This document shows positions 8,874-19,193 of a stretch of 64,000 bases of DNA, piece by piece. A program made the position numbers and the translations under genes. The DNA comes from JASGDN01 sp049841275 (lineage in GTDB: Bacteria > Chloroflexota > Chloroflexia > Thermomicrobiales > UBA6265). Positions within the stretch are counted from its first letter, which is position 1, and every line of letters starts with the position of its first letter. Under the pieces are notes generated by a model that did no database searches, had not been told where the DNA came from, and saw nothing but the letters and a program-made list of their open reading frames with translations. The stretch spans positions 1-64,000 of the forward strand of contig JASGDN010000061.1 in the NCBI GenBank assembly GCA_049841275.1, read 5' to 3'.

Positions 8874-9614
8874 TCAGGCGTTCGCCAGTCTGGTCACGGC
8901 ATCGGGACCGACGTAGGTGCCAATCGACTCCCCGTTCAGGATGTCGATCATGGCGTTCTTCTGCCCGGCGTCGAAGACGTGGATGGGCAGCTTGTGTTCG
9001 CGCGCGAGGATGAAGGCAGAGGGGTCCATCACCGAGAGCCCCTTTGTCACGACATCGTCGAAGGAGACCGATTCGTAGCGTTTCGCGGTCGGGTCCTTCT
9101 TCGGGTCGGCGGTGAAGACGCCGTTCACCCCCTGTTTGGCGGCAAGAATCGCATCGGCCCGGACCTCGATCGCGCGCTGGGCGGCGGGATAGTCTGTCGT
9201 GACGAACGGCTGGCCGATGCCAGCCGCGAAGACGACGATGTAGTCTTTTTCGAGGTGCCGGATGGCCCGGAGCCTGATGTATGGTTCCGCCACCGCCGCC
9301 ATCGGGATAGCCGACATCACGCGAACCTCATGGGATCCGCGCGCATTCAACGCCCCGCGCAGGATGAGGCTGTTCACCACGGTGGACATCATGCCGATGT
9401 TGTCGGCCTCCGCGCGCTCGATGCCCCAGTCGTCGGCGAGGCGGCCACGGAAGATGTTGCCGCCTCCCACCATGATCGCGACCTGCACCCCAGCGTTGGA
9501 GAGGTGCAGGATTTCATCGACCAGGGCATCGACGGCGCCCCGGTCGATACCGGTCTCTGCCGCTCCCGAGAACGCGCCCCCGCTCAGCTTGATCAGCACC
9601 CGGTTGTACTTCAC
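8874..9614 (-). CDS. pyrH: Uridylate kinase (UMP kinase), orphan copy
   Basis: 246 aa from a GTG at 9614. Amino-acid-kinase fold with LIKLSGGAF at the N-terminus, VGGGNIFRG near residue 50, DNIGMMSTVVNSLIL, and the C-terminal FVTTDYPAAQRAIE and TADP segments. It would convert UMP to UDP with ATP in pyrimidine nucleotide synthesis. Two points are odd. It is not in the usual rpsB-tsf-pyrH-frr cluster, and canonical VDGV(Y)xxDP reads VNGVFTADP. It may therefore be a second, diverged copy. The frame runs open to 9911, but homology begins at the GTG. Confidence 0.82.
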   Translation of the reverse strand: MKYNRVLIKLSGGAFSGAAETGIDRGAVDALVDEILHLSNAGVQVAIMVGGGNIFRGRLADDWGIERAEADNIGMMSTVVNSLILRGALNARGSHEVRVMSAIPMAAVAEPYIRLRAIRHLEKDYIVVFAAGIGQPFVTTDYPAAQRAIEVRADAILAAKQGVNGVFTADPKKDPTAKRYESVSFDDVVTKGLSVMDPSAFILAREHKLPIHVFDAGQKNAMIDILNGESIGTYVGPDAVTRLANA

Positions 9615-9723
9615 GTATTGTCGCCTTTCCGCGCGCAGACCCCGCCCTTCGTCGCCCGTTCGCGATCGGGACCCAAAATCCTCGTCGGACTCTAAAGCAG
9701 GGGACGGGCCATCGCAAGGCGGA

Positions 9724-9936
9724 GGAGTGAGGACCAGGAAATGAGACATGGAGGAACGAGTTCCGGACAGCGTTTCGCTACTCGATACAGCACATCGTGC
9801 CAAGCGTGTCGCGCGTGCTGAACCCATCGATCTACCTGCTGAGATGGCGCCATGTGGTGTCAAGCGGCGGTCGTCACCCTCCTTTTTCTTTCCTCTGGCC
9901 TCTTTTCTCATTCCTCATGTCTTCGTTCCTCACTCC
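9724..9936. repeat. Imperfect inverted repeat of GAGTGAGGA-type, dispersed family
   Basis: GGAGTGAGGA at 9724-9733 is the exact complement of TCCTCACTCC at 9927-9936, each inside a longer purine- or pyrimidine-rich tract of similar composition. Related tracts occur at 28831-28882 and 61412-61492. All three are intergenic. This gap (9615-10035) shows nothing else beyond a likely aconitase promoter region that I could not pin down. Confidence 0.45.
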
Positions 9937-10035
9937 TTGTTGTGCCGTAGAATGATGAGAGTCATTCGCGAGTAGCGCCGTGCCCCGGATTTGCCCATAA
10001 CGGCGCACCCGAACCCGGAAAGGTCGTATCAGCTC

Positions 10036-12903
<2,868 letters not shown>

Positions 12904-12925
12904 CGAGCGGTACCCAGTTTTCGAT

Positions 12926-12981
12926 CCGGACACAGGAACGATCCGGGCAGCTCGGGCTGCCCGGATCGTTCCTGTGTCCGG
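12926..12981. terminator. 26-bp perfect hairpin after acnA
   Basis: Left arm 12926-12951 and right arm 12956-12981 are perfectly complementary over 26 bp, with a TCGG tetraloop. It begins 22 bases after the aconitase stop. It is unusually long for a bacterial terminator and lacks a T tract. A terminator or mRNA 3'-end stabiliser is the likely role. Confidence 0.65.
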
Positions 12982-13175
12982 GATGCGTTTGGCTTCTGGT
13001 GCGGCCAACGGGTACGAGCAAGAACAACCTTTGACCGGTACTCTGGTACTATGGAGCGGGGAAGGCAACGACCGTCGCGGCTGGCGGTAATTGCGGCCCG
13101 GTGGGGATCATTGCTGGAACATGCCGATAGACCCGTGCCGTGTGGTTTGCGGGATTATTCGTGGGGAATGAATTC

Positions 13176-13745
13176 TTGGCTGAACGCCGGATCGAGATTG
13201 TGGCGCTGGTGGGTAGCCTGCGCCGGCATTCGTACAACAGGAACCTCCTGCGGTCGGCGATGTTGACCCAGCCGCCGGACATGCGTATCTACGAGGTGCC
13301 GATCGCTGGCCTTCCGTTCTTTGACGAGGACCTGGAAGAGCATGGCGATCCGCCAACGGCGCGCGACCTGAAGCAAGCGATCGCCCGCGCCGATGGTGTC
13401 CTGATCGTGACACCCGAGTATGGCTATTCCATTCCCGGTGTGCTCAAGAACGCCCTTGATTGGGCGTCACGTCCGACCGGGCGGTCCGTCCTCCGGGGGA
13501 AGCCGGTTGCAATCATGGGGGCGTCGTCCGGACGTTCCGGCACGATGCGCGCCCAGCTTCATCTGCGGCAGGTGCTGCAGCATATGGGGGCGGTCACGAT
13601 CCCGGAACCGGAGGTCTACGTCACCTTTGCGCCGGACAAGTTCAACGGCCTTGGCGAGTTGACGGACAAGACCTCGCTCGATCAGGTCCGGCTTCTGATC
13701 CAGAACCTGCGTGAGTGGACCCTGCTGCTGAACGGACCGCGTTGA
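13176..13745 (+). CDS. NAD(P)H-dependent FMN reductase family protein
   Basis: 189 aa from a TTG at 13176, chosen because family members begin just before IVALVGSLRRHSYNRNL and GGGGA lies eight bases upstream; the frame is open from 13140. It is a flavodoxin-like fold: GSLRxxSYN binds the FMN phosphate, and TPEYGYSIPGVLKNALDW is the conserved PEYN-like loop. GASSGRSGTMRAQ follows. Such enzymes reduce FMN, quinones or azo dyes with NAD(P)H. Single gene between the aconitase and a sulfurtransferase remnant. Confidence 0.88.
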   Translation: MAERRIEIVALVGSLRRHSYNRNLLRSAMLTQPPDMRIYEVPIAGLPFFDEDLEEHGDPPTARDLKQAIARADGVLIVTPEYGYSIPGVLKNALDWASRPTGRSVLRGKPVAIMGASSGRSGTMRAQLHLRQVLQHMGAVTIPEPEVYVTFAPDKFNGLGELTDKTSLDQVRLLIQNLREWTLLLNGPR

Positions 13746-13851
13746 TTCCGTTTCGCTCCGGGCTATCGGCGGACTTGGCAAGGCTTGGGGCGGTGGGATG
13801 ATTCCCTCAGGCCTCTCGTTCGTCGTCTGCGCTGTTCCGGAGGTATTCCCG

Positions 13852-14792
13852 ATGTCCATCACTTCTCGCCGCGCCATGATGCGTTCCGCTGCGGTCGGCA
13901 TTGCTGCGCTCGGAATTGGCCGCGTCGCGCCGTCCGTCTTCGCCCGGGCGATTCCCTCCGCATCTCCCGTCACGACTGGATTCGCGCACGAGGGCATCTT
14001 GATTCCGGTGGGTGCCATCCCGAATGAGGGTGCTCGCCTTGCGCTGATGGAACCGGATGCCTTCAATGCCGGGCACATTCCGGGTTCCCGGGCGCTCACC
14101 TGGGAGCAGCTCGCGATTGCCGATTCCGCGGATGCCGCCCTCGCGGCCTGGCGGGAAGACGCGCTTGCCACGCTGGCCGACCTTGGGGTCGCGCGTGGTA
14201 CGCCCATCCTTGCCTACGACGATGGCACCCTCTTCGCCGCCCGCATCTGGTGGGTGCTCACCTACCTCGGGTTCGATCCGCCACAGGTGCTCGATGGCGG
14301 TCTGGATGCGTGGAAGGCCACGGGCGGCGAGATCGAACGGGCGATACGCGCGACAGCGCCGATTCGTCCTGTGTGATCCGGCACGCCGGAATCCATTGCC
14401 GTCCCGACACCGCGTCCGGAACTCCTCGCGACCAAGGCCCAGGTGCTGGCGAGCATTGGCGACGCAGACGTGCTCTTCCTCGATGCCCGGTCTGCCAAGG
14501 AATATGCTGCCGGCCACATCCCAGGCGCGATCACCCTCGCCTACACCGAGAACGGCGACGGGAGCACCCCAATTACTGGAAATTTCCCGCGTCGCTGACG
14601 TCGCTCTATGCCGGGATCGGCGCGACGCCGAACAAGCGGATCGTTCCCTACTGCTCGACGGGCACGCGCTCGGCGGTGACGGCATTCACGCTCTGGCTGC
14701 TCGGGTATCCCCATGTCGCGCTGTTTACCGGCTCATGGCAGGAATGGACCTCTGGCACGGCTGGTCCGGTCACGACGGGGAGTAATCCATGA
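13852..14792 (+). pseudogene. Thiosulfate sulfurtransferase (two rhodanese domains), broken
   Basis: The ATG at 13852 has GGAGG eight bases upstream. A twin-arginine leader (SRRAMMRSAAVGIAAL) precedes rhodanese domain 1, which lacks the cysteine as normal for this family. An in-frame TGA at 14374-14376 stops the frame. Domain 2 continues in the same frame (LFLDARSAKEYAAGHIPGA) until about 14568, where the frame must move by one base within a CCCC run. It then reads NYWKFPASLTSLYAG and the active loop YCSTGTRSAVT with the catalytic cysteine. If intact it would transfer sulfane sulfur in the cell envelope. One missing base and one nonsense codon suggest decay or sequencing error. Confidence 0.8.
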
Positions 14793-14816
14793 TGGCTGCA
14801 GGGGCACACGCCGTGC

Positions 14817-15032
14817 GTGTGCGGTGTCAGGGGAACCATTCGCCCTGAACGCATACCGTGGAGGATCACCACGACGATCATTCGCCTCATTGCCTCGATC
14901 ATCATTCCGCCGTTGGGCGTGTTCCTGAAGCGCGGCCTTGGCTGGTCGTTCGTCCTCAGCATCGTGCTCACGATCCTGGGATACATTCCCGGCCTGCTCT
15001 ACGCGATCTGGGTGGTGTTGTTCAGTGACTGA
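14817..15032 (+). CDS. Pmp3/YqaE-like small membrane protein
   Basis: Up to 71 aa. The core LIASIIIPPLGVFLKRGLGWSFVLSIVLTILGYIPGLLYAIWVVL is the two-segment Pmp3/YqaE (UPF0057) signature: short hydrophobic hairpin proteins of the plasma membrane linked to stress and ion homeostasis. Family members normally start a few residues before LIAS. No ATG, GTG or TTG lies there, although GGAGG sits at 14860-14864 in the right place, followed by ACG, ACG and ATC codons. The annotated GTG at 14817 is therefore doubtful; a non-canonical start or lost start codon is possible. Confidence 0.7.
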   Translation: MCGVRGTIRPERIPWRITTTIIRLIASIIIPPLGVFLKRGLGWSFVLSIVLTILGYIPGLLYAIWVVLFSD

Positions 15033-15046
15033 CCAGCAGATCTGTC

Positions 15047-16144
15047 TCAGCCGTCGGTGGCTATCGTGTCCAGGCGCGATCGGAGCAGCATCAGGACGGC
15101 AGCCTCCTCCGGCTCCAGGTCGGAGAGCGAGCGGCTGATTCGTGCATCCGCGCGCTGGCGGATCGTCTCCACGGTCTCGCCGTCCAGATAGGCGTCGAGC
15201 ACGGCCGGATGGATGTAGCACGTCCGGCAAACCGCTCGCGTGTTGCCCAATGTCGCTGCCACCGACTCGATCGCATCCACGACATTCTGCTTGGCGCGCA
15301 CAGCGGAGTCGGCGGCCTCCAGCCCGGCGAGTGCTTGTGCGGCGAGGACGGTCCCGGCCCAGGTTCGGAAATCCTTCGCCGTGAACTCTGCGCCGCCGAT
15401 CGCGTGCAGGTAGGCGTTCACATCCTCGGAGTCGATTGTCTGGCGTACGCCATCGGTGTCGAGATACTGGAAAAGGTGCTGGCCGGGAAGATCCTGCAGG
15501 CGTTTCACGATGCCTGCGACCCGGCGGTCCTTCAACGTCACCTCGTGATCGATGCCTGACTTGCCGGTAAAGGAGAACCGGATCGCGCTCGATGTGACCT
15601 CCGCGTGGCGATTGCGCATCGTCGTGAGACCAATCGAGCGGTTTTCCTTTGCATACCGCTCGTTCCCGACACGGATGAGCGTCGTCTCGAGCAGCCGTAC
15701 GACTGTCGCCAGCACTTTCTCACGGGGTAGGCCGTGTTTCCGCATGTCGGCATCGACGCGATCGCGGATCGTGGGCGGTGCCTCCCCAAAGGCAATCATC
15801 CGCCCGTATTTCGCCTCGTCGCGGGCCGCACGCCAGCATTCGTGATAGCGATACTGCTTGCGGCCCCGTGCATCCTTGCCAGTCGCCTGGATATGTCCGG
15901 AAGCGCGTGGCGCGATCCAGACCTCTGTCCAGGCGGGCGGTATGGCGAGTGCCCTGATACGGGCGAGGATGGTCTGGTCGGTGATGTGCTCACCCTCCGG
16001 ATCCCGGTAGAAGAAGCCGCGGCCGGCCTTGTGCCGCGTGATGCCCGGCCGGTCGATGTGGGCGAAGGTGAGGCCAGCCTCCTTCGCGATCTGCTTCGTA
16101 TCGGGATGCGGTGCGTGGGATGGCTGTCCTGCGGAAATGGACAT
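15047..16144 (-). CDS. DNA topoisomerase IB
   Basis: 365 aa. It relaxes supercoiled DNA by making a transient 3'-phosphotyrosine nick. Poxvirus-like topoisomerase IB layout: an N-terminal domain with PPAWTEVWIAP and GRKQYRYHECWRAARDEAKYGRM, then the catalytic domain with RVGNERYAKEN, KDFRTWAGTVLAAQAL and the catalytic tyrosine in CRTCYIHPAVLDAYLDG. The ATG at 16144 has a weak GAGGA about twelve bases upstream. Single gene, 14 bases from the end of the convergent Pmp3-like gene. Identification is firm from the motifs. Confidence 0.93.
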   Translation of the reverse strand: MSISAGQPSHAPHPDTKQIAKEAGLTFAHIDRPGITRHKAGRGFFYRDPEGEHITDQTILARIRALAIPPAWTEVWIAPRASGHIQATGKDARGRKQYRYHECWRAARDEAKYGRMIAFGEAPPTIRDRVDADMRKHGLPREKVLATVVRLLETTLIRVGNERYAKENRSIGLTTMRNRHAEVTSSAIRFSFTGKSGIDHEVTLKDRRVAGIVKRLQDLPGQHLFQYLDTDGVRQTIDSEDVNAYLHAIGGAEFTAKDFRTWAGTVLAAQALAGLEAADSAVRAKQNVVDAIESVAATLGNTRAVCRTCYIHPAVLDAYLDGETVETIRQRADARISRSLSDLEPEEAAVLMLLRSRLDTIATDG

Positions 16145-16264
16145 CGGCGTGGATCGTCCTCGGTGATGGCTGCGACGACATGGGCTTCCTGACAGGCAGT
16201 GCGTCTGCGCGGTGGCCCATCACAAGAATGCACACCCGATGCCACATGACCTCCGGCACATGGC

Positions 16265-16478
16265 TCCCGATGCCAGCGGCCGATCGGCATCGGGATGGTG
16301 GGCAGTGGACTCGACTGACGGGCGATGCGACGACGGTATTAGAGCCGAATTCGATTTGATCGCCGCTACGGAATCGAATTCCGATCTAGGCCCGGACGGG
16401 GATCGCCGGAGTGGGAAGTCGTGGGCCATGGGGACGTGGCAAAGTCGGCATTTCCATCTGGAAATGCCGACTTTGCCA
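16265..16478. terminator. Three stacked hairpins between sdh anchor and topoisomerase IB genes
   Basis: The 360-bp gap 16145-16504 holds no gene I can support but has three stems. A 10-bp stem has arms at 16265-16274 and 16286-16295. A 10-bp stem GAATTCGATT/AATCGAATTC has arms at 16347-16356 and 16372-16381. A perfect 20-bp stem has arms at 16437-16456 and 16459-16478. The last lies 27 bases past the end of the leftward sdh gene and is the likely terminator. Confidence 0.55.
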
Positions 16479-16504
16479 GATGTCGTGCGGATGGCCGTTC
16501 GGCG

Positions 16505-17395
16505 CTAGAACTCGCTGATCAGGATGATGATCGCGCTCGGCAGCGTGAGGATGACGGAGGCGATCAGGACCCACCAGAAATACTGCTTCTCACGGCTTGG
16601 GCCATTCTGCGAGAAGTTGATGGCAATGATCCGCAGGCCGTTCAGCGTGTGGTAGATCACCGCGCCAACGAGCAGGATCTCCATCGGGATGATGAACCAG
16701 TTGCCGTAGAACTCGACCGAGTGGTTGTAGACATCCCGGCCGAGGCCGATCAGCATGATGTCGATGATGTGAATGAGCAGGAAGCCCAGGATGCCGATGC
16801 CCGTTGCGCGGTGTAGCACCCAGGCGTATTGACCGGTGTCGCCCGCATAGACCGGCACGCGGCCCTCACGCAGGTTCTTCACGACCCACACGATCAGCGC
16901 GATCGTCGCGACGTATGTGCCGATCGCGAGCAGGAAGAGCAGGCCGCCGAGCCCCTTCGCGATCCACATCTGCCCGGAGAGTGGGCCGGTGTTGTCGCGC
17001 GACATCTGCTCGTTGAAGGTCACGATGGTGATGAGGCCGAGTACCGAGAAGATGACGCCGAAGACCCAGAGCAGACTGAATCCGACCTGGCGCTGGCCGG
17101 GGCTGCGCAGAAAGTCCTTGATCGAGAAGCGGAGGCCGATCAGCCCATGCCAGAGCGCGGCGAACAGCAACAGGGTGTCGAACGTCCGCCACAGCGGGTT
17201 GGCCCAGCGTGCGGAGACGAAATCGAAGGTGGTGTCGGAGGGGACGTTCAGGTAGTGAGTGATGAAGAGATGGCCACCCGCCAGGAAGACCAGCGCCAGG
17301 CCGGACACACGGAGAAAGTACCACATCAGCCGCTCGGAGTTGGCACCTGCCGCGCCCATTCCGGATCGGCCTCGTTCTGTCGATACGTACGCCAT
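16505..17395 (-). CDS. Succinate dehydrogenase membrane anchor, SdhD-SdhC fusion
   Basis: 296 aa from the ATG at 17395, preceded by GGGGGAGG and GGGAG; the frame extends upstream but without homology. The N-terminal half (about 20-150) is SdhD-like: LMWYFLRVSGLALVFLAGGHLFITHYL and ALWHGLIGLRFSIKDF. The C-terminal half (about 180-296) is SdhC-like: WVLHRATGIGILGFLLIHIIDIML and VIYHTLNGLRII. Several membrane histidines could ligate heme b. I count about seven segments, with one linking the halves. It would anchor the catalytic SdhA/SdhB subunits and pass electrons to quinone. No sdhA or sdhB lies nearby, which is unusual. Confidence 0.85.
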   Translation of the reverse strand: MAYVSTERGRSGMGAAGANSERLMWYFLRVSGLALVFLAGGHLFITHYLNVPSDTTFDFVSARWANPLWRTFDTLLLFAALWHGLIGLRFSIKDFLRSPGQRQVGFSLLWVFGVIFSVLGLITIVTFNEQMSRDNTGPLSGQMWIAKGLGGLLFLLAIGTYVATIALIVWVVKNLREGRVPVYAGDTGQYAWVLHRATGIGILGFLLIHIIDIMLIGLGRDVYNHSVEFYGNWFIIPMEILLVGAVIYHTLNGLRIIAINFSQNGPSREKQYFWWVLIASVILTLPSAIIILISEF

Positions 17396-17590
17396 TGCTC
17401 CCGCGTCCTCCCCCTCAGGATCGTGCCGCCGGTGGACGGATAACCGCCTGGTTCCCGTTGCGGGATACGCTGCGTCGCGCCCTGCCTGCGGGACACCGTC
17501 GGGATGAACTCTGGCGGGTATTGTACGCCGCCGATGAGGAGTCCGGTGCGGGAATGGAGAACAATTCTCGAAAACGTGCATGCACGCCGG

Positions 17591-18289
17591 TCAGCGGTCC
17601 GGGTTGTCCTTCGAAGCGGAGACGGGCTTGATAGCGCCAAGGTTCACCCCGCCGAGCCGTCCCAGCGCGGCCAGGTCCAGACCGGGCGCCGCCGGGTTCG
17701 CGAACGGAAGATCCACCGCGCATATTCCCGTCTCTGGGTCGCAGGACGGATCGGCGGCGGGTGTCTCGCCAGGATCGGCTGCTGGAACGGCGTCGAGCTG
17801 GTCGCGCGTCCAGTCGCCGGAGCGTCCGCCCTGCTTCTTCTCGACCCGGATATCGCCGATCGTCATCCCACGATCGACCGCCTTCACCATGTCGTAGATG
17901 GTGAGTGCGGCGGCGGAGACGGCGGTGAGTGCCTCCATCTCGACGCCGGTCTGTCCCTTCGTGTCGACGCGCGCCTCGATCTCGATGGAGTCCTCCGTCA
18001 GCTCGAAGTCGACGTCGACGCGGGTCAGCAGCAGGGGATGACACATGGGGATGATCTCGGGCGTCTTCTTTGCCGCCATGATCGCCGCGACCTGGGCCAC
18101 GGCGAGGACATCGCCCTTGGCGGCGCGCCCCTCCCGGATGATGGCGACGGTCTCCGGCTTCATGTGAATGCGGCCCCTGGCGACCGCGATGCGCTGCGTT
18201 TCCGCCTTGCCGCCGACATCGACCATGCGGGCACGGCCGGACGCGTCGAAGTGGGTGAGATCGGTGCGGTTGTTGTCTGATTCGGACAT
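17591..18289 (-). CDS. moaC: Cyclic pyranopterin monophosphate synthase MoaC with C-terminal extension
   Basis: 232 aa. MoaC completes the first step of molybdenum-cofactor synthesis, making cPMP from the MoaA product. Signatures are MVDVGGKAETQRIAVARG, AAKKTPEIIPMCHPLLLTRVDVDF, and DTKGQTGVEMEALTAVSAAALTIYDMVKAVD with the catalytic lysine region KKQGGRSGDWTR at about 148-158. The standard protein ends there at about 160 aa. This one has about 70 more residues rich in Pro, Asp and Ala, with two cysteines in DPSCDPETGICAVDLP. The role of the tail is unknown. No other moa gene is adjacent. Confidence 0.93.
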   Translation of the reverse strand: MSESDNNRTDLTHFDASGRARMVDVGGKAETQRIAVARGRIHMKPETVAIIREGRAAKGDVLAVAQVAAIMAAKKTPEIIPMCHPLLLTRVDVDFELTEDSIEIEARVDTKGQTGVEMEALTAVSAAALTIYDMVKAVDRGMTIGDIRVEKKQGGRSGDWTRDQLDAVPAADPGETPAADPSCDPETGICAVDLPFANPAAPGLDLAALGRLGGVNLGAIKPVSASKDNPDR

Positions 18290-18367
18290 GGAAACCTGGT
18301 TCCTGCTCTGGATCGGCTAGGATGCTCTGCACAGGATAGTGCAGCGCGTCAGGAGTTCCCGCCCCGA

Positions 18368-18976
18368 ATGACCAGTTCCCCGCTACGCCAGCCCGATCTG
18401 ATCGTGGTTCGTCACGCCAGCCCGCTCGTACAACCGGAGGTTCCGCCGAATGCGTGGTCGCTGTCGCCGAAGGGGTGTTGGGATGCCCAGGCATTGGGCG
18501 TTCAGCTGCGGCCGTTCGGCCCGCTCCGGATTGTGACGAGTCCTGAGCTGAAGGCCATGCAGACCGGTGAGGCGATCCTTTCCGGTGACGCGCCGGCTAC
18601 GGACGAGGCGTTCGGCGAACAGGGATTGGGTACGGTGCCGTTTCTGCCGGGCGACGCCTTCCGGAATCGGGTGATCGCACACTTCCGGTATCCGAATGAG
18701 CGCGTTCTCGGCGAAGAATCGTCTGTGGACGCCGCGATGCGGTTCGATCGCGGGGTGAACCGGCTGCTTGGCAATCGGATCGGTGGAAGCATCCCGGTCG
18801 TCGTGTCGCACGGACGCATCGTCAGTGCGTGGCTTGCCGCTTGTGCTGCGCCGGAGGACAGTGAAACGGTGGCCGCCGAGACGATCTGGACGGACCTGCG
18901 CATGCCCGATGTCATCCTGCTGCATCGGGCGTCGTCCGGATTGACATGGCGGCTGCTCGACGCGGGAGGAGCGTGA
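18368..18976 (+). CDS. Histidine phosphatase superfamily protein
   Basis: 202 aa. LIVVRHASPLVQPEVPPNAWSLSPKG near residue 10 is the phosphohistidine signature, here RHA rather than the more common RHG. TSPELKAMQTGEAI and a second histidine in VVVSHGRIVSAWLA complete the expected active site. Such enzymes dephosphorylate sugar phosphates, nucleotides or proteins; the substrate is not predictable. The start has AGGAG twelve bases upstream. The tiny membrane-protein gene that follows begins one base after its stop, suggesting a two-gene operon. Confidence 0.82.
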   Translation: MTSSPLRQPDLIVVRHASPLVQPEVPPNAWSLSPKGCWDAQALGVQLRPFGPLRIVTSPELKAMQTGEAILSGDAPATDEAFGEQGLGTVPFLPGDAFRNRVIAHFRYPNERVLGEESSVDAAMRFDRGVNRLLGNRIGGSIPVVVSHGRIVSAWLAACAAPEDSETVAAETIWTDLRMPDVILLHRASSGLTWRLLDAGGA

Positions 18977-18977
18977 C

Positions 18978-19142
18978 GTGGGGCCGCTGGGACAGGCAAT
19001 CATCAACGGTGTGGCGGTGGCGATGGTGGTCGCGTTGGCCTTCCTGATCCTTACGTATCCAACGGGAGAGCGGCTGGCGATCTCCATCGGGTTGGGGGCG
19101 ATCGCCGCGATCGTCACCTATCTCCGTGCCCGGCGCATGTGA
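18978..19142 (+). CDS. Small two-helix membrane protein
   Basis: 54 aa from a GTG at 18978 with GGAGGAG six bases upstream, a very strong ribosome site. The sequence has two hydrophobic segments, about residues 8-26 (IINGVAVAMVVALAFLIL) and 33-48 (LAISIGLGAIAAIVTYL), joined by a short polar loop, and ends in RARRM. It begins immediately after the histidine phosphatase stop, so it is probably co-translated. I do not recognise a family. The start signal, hydrophobic pattern and hairpin just downstream support a real gene. Confidence 0.65.
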   Translation: MGPLGQAIINGVAVAMVVALAFLILTYPTGERLAISIGLGAIAAIVTYLRARRM

Positions 19143-19154
19143 GGGATGAACGAA

Positions 19155-19190
19155 ACGGTAGGACCGCCCGAAACCGGGTGATCCTGCCGT
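19155..19190. terminator. Bidirectional terminator-like hairpin
   Basis: Stem ACGGTAGGA (19155-19163) with TCCTGCCGT (19182-19190), one G-T pair, plus an inner CCCG/CGGG stem around an AAAC loop. It lies between the end of the small membrane-protein gene and the end of the convergent rtcB gene. Confidence 0.6.
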
Positions 19191-19193
19191 TCG

